From Saprospiraceae bacterium (GTDB taxonomy: Bacteria; Bacteroidota; Bacteroidia; Chitinophagales; Saprospiraceae), in contig JANQQI010000109.1 of NCBI GenBank assembly GCA_028285085.1, forward strand, positions 1 to 64,000: 64,000 nt of DNA, in the 5' to 3' direction. The position numbers were made by a program, and so were the translations under genes. The notes under the pieces were generated by a model that was not told the DNA's origin, did no database searches, and was given only the letters and a program-made list of their open reading frames with translations. Positions 35,321 to 44,171 of this stretch are shown here, piece after piece (the stretch's first letter is position 1; each line of letters begins with the position of its first letter).

Positions 35321-36232
35321 CTATCCTAAGGGTGGCAAAATCAAATAACAGCCATTAGCGGTAGGCGGAATAATACCTTTGCGATACGCAGGATTAAGGG
35401 CCTTGATGGTCTTCAATGAGTGCCCGGTTTCTTTGGCAATCTGTCGAAAACTCCGCCGGTGATACACTTTAACCGCTTTAATCAGTTGCAGATTGTAATC
35501 GGGGTAATCAGGTTGCAGGTCGTGAAACAGATAATTTTTCATCAGATAAGTCGCGGCGATATACTTGCAGATGTATTGCTGGGTTTCCTTCGGTAGATAT
35601 TTGCGGACTTTCCAAAAATCGCGACTGCGTGCTTTGCGGATCGCCTTTTCCATATTGCCCTCACCGCAGTTGTAGGCGGCAATAGCCAGTGTCCAATCAT
35701 CAAAGCGCTCGTACAAATCTGTCAGATAGCGCATCGCGGCCTCGGAAGCTTTGTGCGGATCATAGCGCTCGTCCACGTAGTTGTCGATCACTAAGCCATA
35801 CTTTCGGGCGGTTGGCCGCATGAATTGCCAGAGCCCACCCGCGCCGACCGGCGATTTTGCTTTGGGATCCAGCGCCGATTCAATGACGGTCATATATTTC
35901 AAATCATCGGGTAATCCATGTGCTTTCAGATACTTTTCGAAAATTGGAAAATACATGATGGATTTCCCCAGAATGATTTCCGATCCTCGACGCCCGGAGA
36001 TGGTATATTCACGAATGTATCGGCGTACACTACGGTTCCAACGCACATCTACGATACTACCTTGTTCGTCGATGCGATCCAGGATCACTTCCTTCGAGTA
36101 TCGCGGCACTTTATAGCGGCTTTTCTTACGTTTTGTGCGCTTTTCACTACCTGGATCAGTTCCATTAGCCATGGCTATGACAGCCGCTAAAAGGAGCAGC
36201 GAGGTGCACATTATCACTTTTCTAATCATCAA
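35321..36232 (-). CDS. Lytic transglycosylase (SLT domain)
   Basis: This 303-residue exported enzyme is a paralogue of the longer MltD-like protein two genes downstream. A signal peptide (about 1-23) precedes a basic segment and the SLT domain at about 95-230. It contains LKYMTVIESALDP with the catalytic Glu, then VGAGGLWQFMRPTARKYG and AIAAYNCGEGNMEKA. A final segment near 260-303 (KETGHSLKTIKALNPAYRKG) matches the corresponding region of the longer paralogue, but true LysM repeats are missing. It starts 57 nt after gatA and ends 90 nt before the DUF4157 gene, so it could be in one transcript with both. Confidence 0.93.
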   Translation of the reverse strand: MMIRKVIMCTSLLLLAAVIAMANGTDPGSEKRTKRKKSRYKVPRYSKEVILDRIDEQGSIVDVRWNRSVRRYIREYTISGRRGSEIILGKSIMYFPIFEKYLKAHGLPDDLKYMTVIESALDPKAKSPVGAGGLWQFMRPTARKYGLVIDNYVDERYDPHKASEAAMRYLTDLYERFDDWTLAIAAYNCGEGNMEKAIRKARSRDFWKVRKYLPKETQQYICKYIAATYLMKNYLFHDLQPDYPDYNLQLIKAVKVYHRRSFRQIAKETGHSLKTIKALNPAYRKGIIPPTANGCYLILPPLG

Positions 36233-36289
36233 AATAATTACTTTCTCCGTTCGTTTTCTAACCCTGAACTTATTGAAAGACAGATAGAT

Positions 36290-37747
36290 TTAAAACGACT
36301 TATGGGGAAGTTGGTGTAAATAATCTGCGAAAGCTAACATTGGTCTTTCCGCAAATTGATCTGCCATAAGCTGTATTCCAAAAGGTATGCCGTTTTGCAG
36401 TTCTCCACAGGGCACACAAATGGCTGGAATGCCCGCCATATTGGCTTGTACTGTGAAAATATCCGCTAAATACATCGCCACCGGATCTTCATTTTTCTCA
36501 CCGATTGGCCAAGGCGGCACTGGCGAAGCGGGCATCATAATGAAGTCGTATTCTTGCAGGATTTCTCGTGTCCGCTCGTAAATCAGTCGTCGTACGCGCT
36601 GGGCTTTGCCGTAATACGCATCGTAATATCCAGCGCTTAGCACAAAAGTCCCCAGCATGATCCGGCGTTTTACTTCTTCGCTAAATCCTTCGGTGCGGGT
36701 TTTTCGATAGGTTTCCAACAAATCACCAGCTTCCTGATTCCGATAGCCATAGCGAATCCCATCGTAGCGAGATAAATTAGCTGAGGCCTCAGCAGTCGTC
36801 AGTACATAGTAAGCCGGAATGATGAAATCCAGATAGTCGAATGGCACCGCTTCTACGGTGTGGCCTTCTTGCCGAAGTAGTTGTATCGTCTTGGCGGACC
36901 GCACCTTGACTTCAGCGTGTAATTGTTCGTGCTCCAGAGCGGCAGCGAAATAGGCAATTTTCGCCGGGCGGTCAAAGCTTAAATCTGTGTATGACTCTAC
37001 GGGATGCTGACTAGCTGTACTATCATAATCATCCGGCCCCGCCATCACTTCCAGCAAAAGGGCAGCATCCGCAACACTATGGGTCAAGGTTCCGATTTGG
37101 TCAAAAGAAGAGGCATAAGCCAGTAAGCCGTAGCGCGAAATACGACCGTAGGTCGGCTTCATCCCCACCACGCCACAAAAAGAAGCTGGCTGGCGTACCG
37201 ACCCCCCCGTATCTGATCCCAATGAAGCCAAACAGGTATCCGTTTGTACCGCCACGGCCGAACCACCGGATGAGCCGCCGGGAACCAGTTGATCACCAAC
37301 TGCATTTTGCACAGGGCCGTAAACAGAGTTTTCATTGGTGGAGCCCATTGCAAATTGATCGCAATTGACCCGGCCAATAACAATGGCATCCTCTGCCAGG
37401 AGTCTCTCGACGACAGTTGCCGAATAGAGGGATTCAAAACCCTCGAGAATTTTTGAGGCGGCGGTCACTTCGTGGCCGGCATGGCAAATGACATCTTTGA
37501 GCGAAACCACCATGCCGAATAGACGGCCGACCGCCTCCGGCTGCTCCCGAAATTTCTGATCCAGTACCTGCGCACGCATGCGTGCTTCTTCGGCATACAC
37601 CTCAACGTAGGCATTAAGGGCGCTGGTAGCTTCGATGCGACCGAGGTAATAGTCCACCAGTGCAGGCAGGCTGAGCGCACCGCTTTTCAAGTCGGCTTGC
37701 ACATCGGAAAGACGTGTATAAAGAATACTCAAATCAGAGAGGCTCAT
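36290..37747 (-). CDS. gatA: Aspartyl/glutamyl-tRNA amidotransferase subunit A
   Basis: GatA releases ammonia from glutamine for the GatCAB complex, which turns Glu-tRNAGln or Asp-tRNAAsn into the correct amide form. The 485-residue length is normal. The amidase triad is present: Lys84 in SLKDVICHAG, cis-Ser in PGGSSGGSA (about 159-160) and the nucleophile Ser183 in GSDTGGSVRQP. GVVGMKPTYGRISRYGL is a GatA hallmark. The start codon overlaps the hisS stop by 4 nt, so the two are translationally coupled. gatB and gatC are not in the window. Confidence 0.95.
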   Translation of the reverse strand: MSLSDLSILYTRLSDVQADLKSGALSLPALVDYYLGRIEATSALNAYVEVYAEEARMRAQVLDQKFREQPEAVGRLFGMVVSLKDVICHAGHEVTAASKILEGFESLYSATVVERLLAEDAIVIGRVNCDQFAMGSTNENSVYGPVQNAVGDQLVPGGSSGGSAVAVQTDTCLASLGSDTGGSVRQPASFCGVVGMKPTYGRISRYGLLAYASSFDQIGTLTHSVADAALLLEVMAGPDDYDSTASQHPVESYTDLSFDRPAKIAYFAAALEHEQLHAEVKVRSAKTIQLLRQEGHTVEAVPFDYLDFIIPAYYVLTTAEASANLSRYDGIRYGYRNQEAGDLLETYRKTRTEGFSEEVKRRIMLGTFVLSAGYYDAYYGKAQRVRRLIYERTREILQEYDFIMMPASPVPPWPIGEKNEDPVAMYLADIFTVQANMAGIPAICVPCGELQNGIPFGIQLMADQFAERPMLAFADYLHQLPHKSF

Positions 37748-39087
37748 TGGGAGAGCTGTTCGATTAATTGAGAAATACTCAAACGTGTTTGCTCGCCGGT
37801 CTCCATATTCTTTAGGCTAACTTGACCAGCGGCGATTTCTTCGCTCCCCACTAATGCGACATAAGGTGTCTGACGCGCATTGGCATATTTCATTTGCTTT
37901 TTCAACTTAGCGGGTTCGGGATAGAGTTCAGCGTTGATCCCGGCAGCGCGGACTTCATTCAGGCATTTAAATGCAAAAGCGTGTGCATCGTCATCAAAGG
38001 CGATGAAAATAAGTTGGATACTGCGGGTAGCATTTTCGGGAAAAGCATCGAGTTCTTCCAAGACATCGTAAATCCGATCTGCACCAAATGAAATGCCCAC
38101 ACCAGACACACCGGATAGTCCAAATACACCTGTAAGATCATCGTAGCGGCCACCACCGCCGATACTACCAATTTTCACCCCTTTTGCACTCACTTCGAAA
38201 ATACATCCTGTATAATAATTGAGCCCGCGAGCTAGGGTAATATCGAATTTCACCTCGTTTTGTGGTGCTTTTAGATCAAAATAACGGTGGAATTGTTCTA
38301 GTTCTTCAACGCCCTTAAGGCCGGTGGGACTATCCCCAAAACGTGTTTTCAAGGTTGCTAAATCCTGAATTTGCAATAAGTCCATCACGGTCTCAATCGC
38401 CGTCTCACTAATCCCTCGCTTGGCCATCTCCGTTTTCACACCTTCTTCTCCTATCTTATCCAACTTATCAATGGCCATGGTCATATCCATGAATTGATCC
38501 ATGCAACCCGCCGCTTCTGCCATTCCCGCGAGGACTTTGCGGTTATTAATCTTTATCACCACCTCAATTCCCAATTTGGCAAATACCTCATCGTAAATTT
38601 GTGCCAACTCGGCTTCGTACATCAAGGAATCTGACCCTACAACATCCACGTCACACTGATAGAATTCCTGATAACGCCCTTTTTGAGGCCGATCCGCACG
38701 CCATACGGGCTGAATCTGATAACGTTTAAAAGGGAAAGCTATATCGTTTTGGTGCATGACCACGAAACGGGCAAAAGGCACGGTAAGATCGTAACGTAAT
38801 CCACGCTTTGAAATAGAAGGAATTAAGCCTGTGGAGTTGCGCTCGGTCAGAGCGGTTTCATCTGCTTTGGCCAAAAAGTCCCCATTATTAAGGACTTTGA
38901 ACAATAGTCGATCTCCCTCTTCGCCATATTTTCCAGTCAAGGTGGCCAGATTCTCCATGACCGGTGTTTCGATGGGTTGGTAGCCATATTTGATAAACAC
39001 CTCACGAATGGTATCGAAAATAAAATTACGCTTTCCGACCTCCCGAGGACCGAAATCGCGGGTACCTTTAGGTATGCTGGGTTTCAT
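37744..39087 (-). CDS. hisS: Histidyl-tRNA synthetase
   Basis: This 447-residue class II synthetase charges tRNAHis. It has PKGTRDFGP at the N-terminus and motif 1 around IETPVMENL. Motif 2 covers RYQIQPVWRADRPQKGRYQE. The histidine-binding motifs are ARGLNYYTGCIFEV and GGGGRYDDL, and motif 3 is GISFGADRIYDVL. The C-terminal alpha/beta anticodon domain begins near residue 345. It lies 31 nt after pheS and overlaps gatA by 4 nt, giving a tRNA-charging operon of three genes. Confidence 0.96.
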   Translation of the reverse strand: MKPSIPKGTRDFGPREVGKRNFIFDTIREVFIKYGYQPIETPVMENLATLTGKYGEEGDRLLFKVLNNGDFLAKADETALTERNSTGLIPSISKRGLRYDLTVPFARFVVMHQNDIAFPFKRYQIQPVWRADRPQKGRYQEFYQCDVDVVGSDSLMYEAELAQIYDEVFAKLGIEVVIKINNRKVLAGMAEAAGCMDQFMDMTMAIDKLDKIGEEGVKTEMAKRGISETAIETVMDLLQIQDLATLKTRFGDSPTGLKGVEELEQFHRYFDLKAPQNEVKFDITLARGLNYYTGCIFEVSAKGVKIGSIGGGGRYDDLTGVFGLSGVSGVGISFGADRIYDVLEELDAFPENATRSIQLIFIAFDDDAHAFAFKCLNEVRAAGINAELYPEPAKLKKQMKYANARQTPYVALVGSEEIAAGQVSLKNMETGEQTRLSISQLIEQLSQ

Positions 39088-39118
39088 TGTTGTTAATTAT
39101 TTTTGGTCGAAATGATGG

Positions 39119-40156
39119 TTACCAAGCCGAAGCAAATTGCTGAAGGAAACGCACATCATTTTCAAAGAGCCAGCGAATATCGCTGATATCATAGAATTGC
39201 ATCGCAGAACGTTCGATTCCGATTCCGAAGGCAAAGCCAGAATATTTCTCGGAATCAATGCCACAATTGTCGAGCACCGCTGGATCTACCATTCCACATC
39301 CCAAAACTTCCAACCAACCCGTTCCCTTCGTTAGACGATAAGATTTCTCATCATCCGTTCCCATATATACATCCATCTCTGCACTAGGCTCGGTGAACGG
39401 GAAGAAAGAAGGACGCAGGCGGATTTTAGTCTCCGGTCCGTACATCTCCTTAGCGAAATAAAGCAGGGTTTGTTTCAGATCGGCGAACGAAACATTTTCA
39501 TCAACGTACAAACCTTCCACTTGGTGGAATTGGCAATGCGAGCGCGCTGAGATGGTTTCATTACGATATACACGGCCGGGTGCAATAATGCGGATGGGTG
39601 GTTGTTGTCGTTTCATCACCCGTGATTGTACAGATGAGGTATGGGTACGCAGCAACATCTCAGTGCTGTTACGTAGGTAGAAAGTATCTTGCATATCCCG
39701 AGCGGGGTGATCCTCCGGGGTATTCATTGCAGTAAAGTTGTGCCAATCGTCCTCAATTTCACGATCCTCCGCTACGGTAAAGCCGATCCGAGTGAAAATA
39801 TCGATCATACGATTCATGGTAATAGATACTGGGTGGCGGGAGCCGATGCCAATAGGATCAGCGGGAGCCGTAAGGTCGATATCTTGTGCGCTAGCGGCAT
39901 CAGCTGCCGCTTCTGCATTCGCCTTCAGCTCAGTATATTTCGCTTCTGCCGCTTGCTTTACGGAGTTCACATACTGTCCGTAGGCCTTTTTTTGATCATT
40001 AGGAACATTTCTAATCTCACCGAAAAGCGGTTTGATAATATTTTTTGATCCTAAAAATCGAATACGGAACTGTTCTACTTCCTCCGTAGTTTGCGGCTGA
40101 GCAGTTTCTACTTCTTCGAGTACTTCTTTTACTTTATCGAATACGACATCGGACAT
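39119..40156 (-). CDS. pheS: Phenylalanyl-tRNA synthetase alpha subunit
   Basis: PheS is the catalytic subunit of the alpha2-beta2 enzyme that charges tRNAPhe. The 345-residue protein has an N-terminal coiled coil (about 1-90), GSRHPVS (about 104), the substrate-binding NTPEDHPARDMQDTFYL, motif 2 (PGRVYRNETISARSHCQFHQ) and motif 3 (FGIGIERSAMQFY). pheT is not adjacent, which is usual in Bacteroidota. It heads the pheS-hisS-gatA set and has a strong -7 element about 118 nt upstream. Confidence 0.96.
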   Translation of the reverse strand: MSDVVFDKVKEVLEEVETAQPQTTEEVEQFRIRFLGSKNIIKPLFGEIRNVPNDQKKAYGQYVNSVKQAAEAKYTELKANAEAAADAASAQDIDLTAPADPIGIGSRHPVSITMNRMIDIFTRIGFTVAEDREIEDDWHNFTAMNTPEDHPARDMQDTFYLRNSTEMLLRTHTSSVQSRVMKRQQPPIRIIAPGRVYRNETISARSHCQFHQVEGLYVDENVSFADLKQTLLYFAKEMYGPETKIRLRPSFFPFTEPSAEMDVYMGTDDEKSYRLTKGTGWLEVLGCGMVDPAVLDNCGIDSEKYSGFAFGIGIERSAMQFYDISDIRWLFENDVRFLQQFASAW

Positions 40157-40273
40157 GCTGAAAAGGATTTAGCTTTTTCGAAACGATTACCTTGTTTGCG
40201 TTTGCATAACATCTTTATTTTCTAAACCATTCCATCACCATTATAAATGTTAGAGGATGTTTGAAAATAAGCG

Positions 40274-40281
40274 CAAAGGTA
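40274..40281 (-). promoter_or_regulatory. -7 element of the pheS operon
   Basis: The minus strand reads TACCTTTG, an exact TAnnTTTG match followed by CGC. It implies a leader of roughly 110 nt before pheS. No clear -33 TTTG is visible. Confidence 0.55.
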
Positions 40282-40573
40282 AGCTTTTCGACCGATTTTT
40301 GCCACCGGCGGTCTTTGACTTTCATAAGTTCATTTGAGAAAGGTCGAAGCAGCAGAAACAGGTAAGCATAAAGCAGGTTTTGTAAAAATGCTTACATTCG
40401 TTTGATTGTTATTCACGGGCAGACCACAAGTGATAGGTTTTGTGCGTTATTTTAGCAATCAAGTTGTTCAAAACCACCAAAACGGTCCATGACTTGCTGG
40501 TAAATAGTTGAATGACTTTCATGGAAATAAGAGTTTACAATTCGTTTCCGTCACTTTTGAAGGATTTTAATTT
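40282..40573. other. Remaining divergent region between pheS and the O-antigen-ligase-like gene
   Basis: Counted from pheS, the gap is 417 nt. I see no gene, tRNA or clear hairpin. The plus-strand promoter of the ligase-like gene must lie here, but I cannot place it. Confidence 0.45.
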
Positions 40574-41839
40574 ATGGGACACCGGTTTGCGATCAATCGC
40601 CAGCAGTTTGCATTTTTCATCTGTTGCGTTTTGATGGTGGCTTTGATTTATTCAAAGTTCGCCCTCTCTGTCTGTATGATCGCTTTGATGGCCATCAGCG
40701 TGTTCCAATTGGATACCTCCCCGCGCCTTCGGTTCGGTTTTAACCCACAGCTCAAAACTAACCTCGCGCGCGTCTGGCGTTATCGGCCTTATATCATCCT
40801 CAGCATTTTCTTCCTCTTGGTACTCGTCAGCGGCCTTTACTCCAATGATTGGACTTATTGGACAGAACGGCTGCGCATCAAATTGCCGTTCTTATTACTC
40901 CCCTTTGCCTTTGCCAGCATCCCGGCGTTTAGTCAACGGCAATACCACAGTCTTTTTTATATTCTGTTGTTGATTGTGACTTTCAGTTGTATCACCGTGG
41001 GCATAAATTACTGGCTCCATTTCGAGGAGATCAATATGCTAATGCGACAAGGGCGGCCTATTCCCACCCCGATGAATCACATCCGATTTAGTTTATTGGT
41101 CGCTTTCGCAGTGGTAGCAGGCATCGTGCTATGGTGGCGAAAATTCTATTGGCGTTTCAAGAATGAGCGCTGGCTCATTGGTGGGTTAACCCTCTTCCTA
41201 TTTACTTTTATGCACGTCCTTTCCGTGCGTAGTGGCCTATTGGTGCTTTATCTCTCAATTGGCTTTTTATGCCTTCGCTTCATCTACCGTACCCGCCGCT
41301 ATGTGCTTGGCACCGTGGTGTTGGCAGTGATGTTGGCATTACCGATTTTAGCCTATCGCTACATTCCTAGTTTTCAGGCGAAGGTGGATTATGCGCGCTA
41401 CGATTTGCAGCAGTACTTGGCCAACAATAGTCGAAACTATTCGGATGCGGAACGGCTGATTTCGATTAAAGTGGGATTGGATCTAGGTAAAGCAGCGCCC
41501 TGGTTAGGCGTCGGCGCCGGAGATTTGAAGCGAGAAGTTTATGCCGTTTACGCGCAAGAATATCCAGACTTGTCCCATCCCAAGATGCCCCACAATCAAT
41601 ATGTGTCGGTTTTTGCTGGAACAGGCTTCGTCGGATTAGCCTTGTTTCTATTCGCTCTCTTTTACCCGCTTTGGTACCAGGGTAATTATCGACATGACCT
41701 TTTCGTCGTTTTCCATCTCATCATCTTCTTCTCTTTCATGATGGAAAATACGATTGAAAATGCGATTGGAGTCGCCTTTTACACTTACTTTTTGTTGTTG
41801 AATTTGAATTATTTTTCGGGCTTGCGGAAGGATAGATAG
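40574..41839 (+). CDS. O-antigen ligase / Wzy-like polytopic membrane protein
   Basis: This 421-residue inner-membrane protein has about 10-12 hydrophobic segments. It carries a large periplasmic loop near residues 250-350, as in the Wzy_C/WaaL superfamily. These enzymes join or polymerise surface sugars carried on undecaprenyl diphosphate. The loop has the typical late motif PHNQYVSVFAGTGFVGLALF (His near residue 340) and WLGVGAGDLK just before it. Whether it is a ligase or a polymerase cannot be decided from the sequence. It stands alone on the plus strand, converging on a TonB-domain gene. Confidence 0.85.
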   Translation: MGHRFAINRQQFAFFICCVLMVALIYSKFALSVCMIALMAISVFQLDTSPRLRFGFNPQLKTNLARVWRYRPYIILSIFFLLVLVSGLYSNDWTYWTERLRIKLPFLLLPFAFASIPAFSQRQYHSLFYILLLIVTFSCITVGINYWLHFEEINMLMRQGRPIPTPMNHIRFSLLVAFAVVAGIVLWWRKFYWRFKNERWLIGGLTLFLFTFMHVLSVRSGLLVLYLSIGFLCLRFIYRTRRYVLGTVVLAVMLALPILAYRYIPSFQAKVDYARYDLQQYLANNSRNYSDAERLISIKVGLDLGKAAPWLGVGAGDLKREVYAVYAQEYPDLSHPKMPHNQYVSVFAGTGFVGLALFLFALFYPLWYQGNYRHDLFVVFHLIIFFSFMMENTIENAIGVAFYTYFLLLNLNYFSGLRKDR

Positions 41840-41872
41840 CGTTTACTCTTCTATAATCCAAAGGCTCCCATA

Positions 41873-42463
41873 CTACTGCCCTCGCTTAGATTGGATCATG
41901 CGGTCCAGCGATTGGAAATGAGCTGAATCGGGATCGCGACGGAGCAATTCTTCTCCCCAACGGTTAGCATCTTCGTAACGACCGGAGCGTAAGTGAAGTA
42001 ATAGTTTTTTTAACACCTCATTATCAGTCGGACAAAGGCTTTCAACATAATTATTCCCGTTACTTTCTGAGAAAGTGCCCATTAAAGGGATGTCTCCTTT
42101 GATCTTGGGGCCGCCATCAATTTGACAGGCTATCGTAAATTCCAGTGTTCGATTTTGCCCGGTTTTCCACTGACCACTGGTTTTCTGCAAGGCTTTCTTA
42201 ACGGCCGATTCCAATCCTAAGCCCATCGCCGAAAGGAAGGTCACTTTATTGACTTTACCCTGGCCATCAATCATCAATTCTACTTTCAGTTGTCCAATCC
42301 GGCAGGCCTCCTGAGCATCTTCGGGATACTGGAAGTGTTGCTGTAAAATTTCTACAAAAGCTTTTTTACCGCCATTAAAGTGCGTATTCAAAAATTGATC
42401 TACCGAAAAGCTCATCAACAAACTTCCGCTCATTAAAATCGCCGTTGCAAGTATTTTCATCAT
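41873..42463 (-). CDS. Exported protein with a TonB C-terminal-like domain
   Basis: This 196-residue protein has a hydrophobic N-terminus that looks like a signal peptide (about 1-20). A TonB C-terminal-like fold follows at about residues 45-115 (FQYPEDAQEACRIGQLKVEL ... DGQGKVNKVTFLS). It lacks the Pro-rich spanning region of real TonB, so it is unlikely to energise receptors on its own. The C-terminus has a short TPR-like helical pair (LRSGRYEDANRWGEELLRRD). Its role is unknown. It starts 46 nt after the rhomboid gene and is probably co-transcribed with it. Confidence 0.75.
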   Translation of the reverse strand: MMKILATAILMSGSLLMSFSVDQFLNTHFNGGKKAFVEILQQHFQYPEDAQEACRIGQLKVELMIDGQGKVNKVTFLSAMGLGLESAVKKALQKTSGQWKTGQNRTLEFTIACQIDGGPKIKGDIPLMGTFSESNGNNYVESLCPTDNEVLKKLLLHLRSGRYEDANRWGEELLRRDPDSAHFQSLDRMIQSKRGQ

Positions 42464-42509
42464 AACTGTTTTTAACCTAAATCACCACAAAAAATAATGC
42501 CACAAAGCG

Positions 42510-43172
42510 TTAGACATAATCACCCGAGCGAGATCGCGCAGCGCGACGTGGCGGCCTCCGGCCCGGTAGGCTGCTGCGCCCAAAATATCCTGCAATCAAT
42601 CCAAACACAAAGCCACCAATGTGGGCCCACCAAGCAACACCAGATTCAGCGCCCATCAAGCCCGAAAACTGCATAAAGAACCAGATCCCCAGAAAGACAA
42701 AAGCCGGGATGCCAACGATAAAATAAAAAATAAAGGTCTTAATCCGCGACTTGGGAAACATGACTAAATAGGCTCCTAGTACGGCAGCAATGGCGCCACT
42801 CGCCCCTAAAGAAGGGACGGCACTTCCCGTGTTGAAAAGGATATGAGCACCTGTGGCGGCCAAGCCACCAAGCAAGTAGAACGCAAGAAAGTTGAAGTTG
42901 CCTACCGTCGCCTCAATATTGTCCGCAAACACCCAAAGAAAGAGCATATTACCAAGTAAATGCATCCAGCTTCCGTGCATAAACATACTAGAGATCAAAG
43001 TGTAGGTATCTTCCCCTTGTAAAATTTCCATGGGGACTAAAGCATGCTCTATATGTAAATAAGGATGGCTTATCTGCCATAAAAAAATGAGCACATTTAG
43101 CACAATGAAGCTGTAACTAAAATAAGGCGTGTAGCCTCCCTTTACCTGAGTATCACCGACTGGAAAAAACAT
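42510..43172 (-). CDS. Rhomboid-family intramembrane serine protease
   Basis: This 220-residue membrane protease has six predicted helices and cuts substrates within the bilayer. The catalytic Ser is in SLGASGAIAAVLGAY (about residue 126), and the catalytic His is in WWAHIGGFVFGLIAGY (about residue 185). The oxyanion-region motif is MFMHGSWMHLLGNMLFLWVF. The C-terminal tail is very rich in Arg (RRPPRRAARSRSG) and should lie in the cytoplasm. A T9SS-type cargo gene lies upstream beyond a terminator, and the TonB-domain gene is downstream. Confidence 0.93.
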   Translation of the reverse strand: MFFPVGDTQVKGGYTPYFSYSFIVLNVLIFLWQISHPYLHIEHALVPMEILQGEDTYTLISSMFMHGSWMHLLGNMLFLWVFADNIEATVGNFNFLAFYLLGGLAATGAHILFNTGSAVPSLGASGAIAAVLGAYLVMFPKSRIKTFIFYFIVGIPAFVFLGIWFFMQFSGLMGAESGVAWWAHIGGFVFGLIAGYFGRSSLPGRRPPRRAARSRSGDYV

Positions 43173-43265
43173 AGTATTGTTGATTAGAAACTATCTCCCA
43201 GTACGAATGTAACCCAAGTTGAGGGTAAACGAAGGAAAAGCGATGTGATTTCGCGAAAAATGGGG

Positions 43266-43314
43266 TCTGTAACCACAGAATCAATCATAGACGTGCTAAT
43301 TCTGCGGTTACAGA
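43266..43314 (-). terminator. Long hairpin terminator after the T9SS cargo gene
   Basis: A 16-bp stem with one wobble pair (43266-43281 and 43299-43314) and a 17-nt loop is followed on the minus strand by CCCCATTTTT. Confidence 0.7.
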
Positions 43315-43328
43315 ACGAGGGGACACTA

Positions 43329-44117
43329 TCAAAGCTTGACAAAACGACCAATAAATCTCCGCCCACTCTGCAGATCTTCTAGCTGACAGAAATAAACGCC
43401 AGCAGCCAGGTCATCCACATTAATCGCGGTGACCCGTCCACGATCACAGCGCAGTAAGTGTCCATCCGCTGAAAAGAGCATCAAGTTAGCCAACTCCATC
43501 TCATCTGGATAAATAAATTGCAGGGCTTGCCCAGTAGTTACTGGATTAGGCGCCAGTTGGATATCTTTGGAACTAATATCATTGACGCGCGTGGTCATCA
43601 ATTGCACTTCAATCTCATCGAAGTTGGAGGCAATATTGTTTCCGGCGGGTCCACCGGTAATGCCGCCTTCGAGAATGACCACCAGACCTGCTCCAACTTG
43701 TACTTCATCCGGGGTAAAGCTCAGGCTCAACTGTATCCATTCGGTGCTCGTTGTGGTATCACTAACGAGTACCTCTGGCTGATCGTAATTATTAAACACA
43801 CCCAAACTCAGGCGAGCCTGGAGATTCATCTCACTTTTTGCCCAGCAGCTTAGCGTAATCGCTTCGCCGGCTACTGCCCCTGTGATTGCCTGATACATTT
43901 GTCGAGGATAGCAGCCTTGGGTATTGCCCGGTGGCAAGCGTAGGCTCCATTGTCCGCCATCAGCGGGAGCTTCGTTAACCGCTTCGGCCTCGCCACAGGG
44001 ATTGATCCAATGCTCCAGGCTTCCTCCCGTATCATCTTCGAAACCGGGATTCAATAATTGAGCAAATAAAAAATGAGTACAAAAAGTAAAAAGAAGTAGA
44101 AGTAAAGCGTTTTTCAT
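43329..44117 (-). CDS. Secreted protein with carbohydrate-binding-like domain and T9SS sorting tail
   Basis: This 262-residue protein has a signal peptide ending at LFAQLL. A beta-sandwich domain follows (about 20-175) that starts NPGFEDDTGGSLEHWINP and resembles CBM4/9-type or discoidin-like sugar-binding domains. The last 75 residues (LAPNPVTTGQALQFIYPDE ... LLRCDRGRVTAINVDDLAAG) form a type A T9SS C-terminal sorting domain. It should be exported by the SprA-containing system and attached to the surface or released. I see no catalytic domain. It starts 54 nt after the unknown 762-residue gene. Confidence 0.85.
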   Translation of the reverse strand: MKNALLLLLFTFCTHFLFAQLLNPGFEDDTGGSLEHWINPCGEAEAVNEAPADGGQWSLRLPPGNTQGCYPRQMYQAITGAVAGEAITLSCWAKSEMNLQARLSLGVFNNYDQPEVLVSDTTTSTEWIQLSLSFTPDEVQVGAGLVVILEGGITGGPAGNNIASNFDEIEVQLMTTRVNDISSKDIQLAPNPVTTGQALQFIYPDEMELANLMLFSADGHLLRCDRGRVTAINVDDLAAGVYFCQLEDLQSGRRFIGRFVKL

Positions 44118-44171
44118 AAGCTAAGGGATTAATTTATAAACTAATACTAATCCTTAGATCGAAAAGGTTGC

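Noticed and set aside
40215..40241. Possible 8-codon leader peptide before pheS (MVMEWFRK)
   Set aside because: It has a single Phe, no attenuator hairpin follows, and an 8-codon frame is expected by chance.
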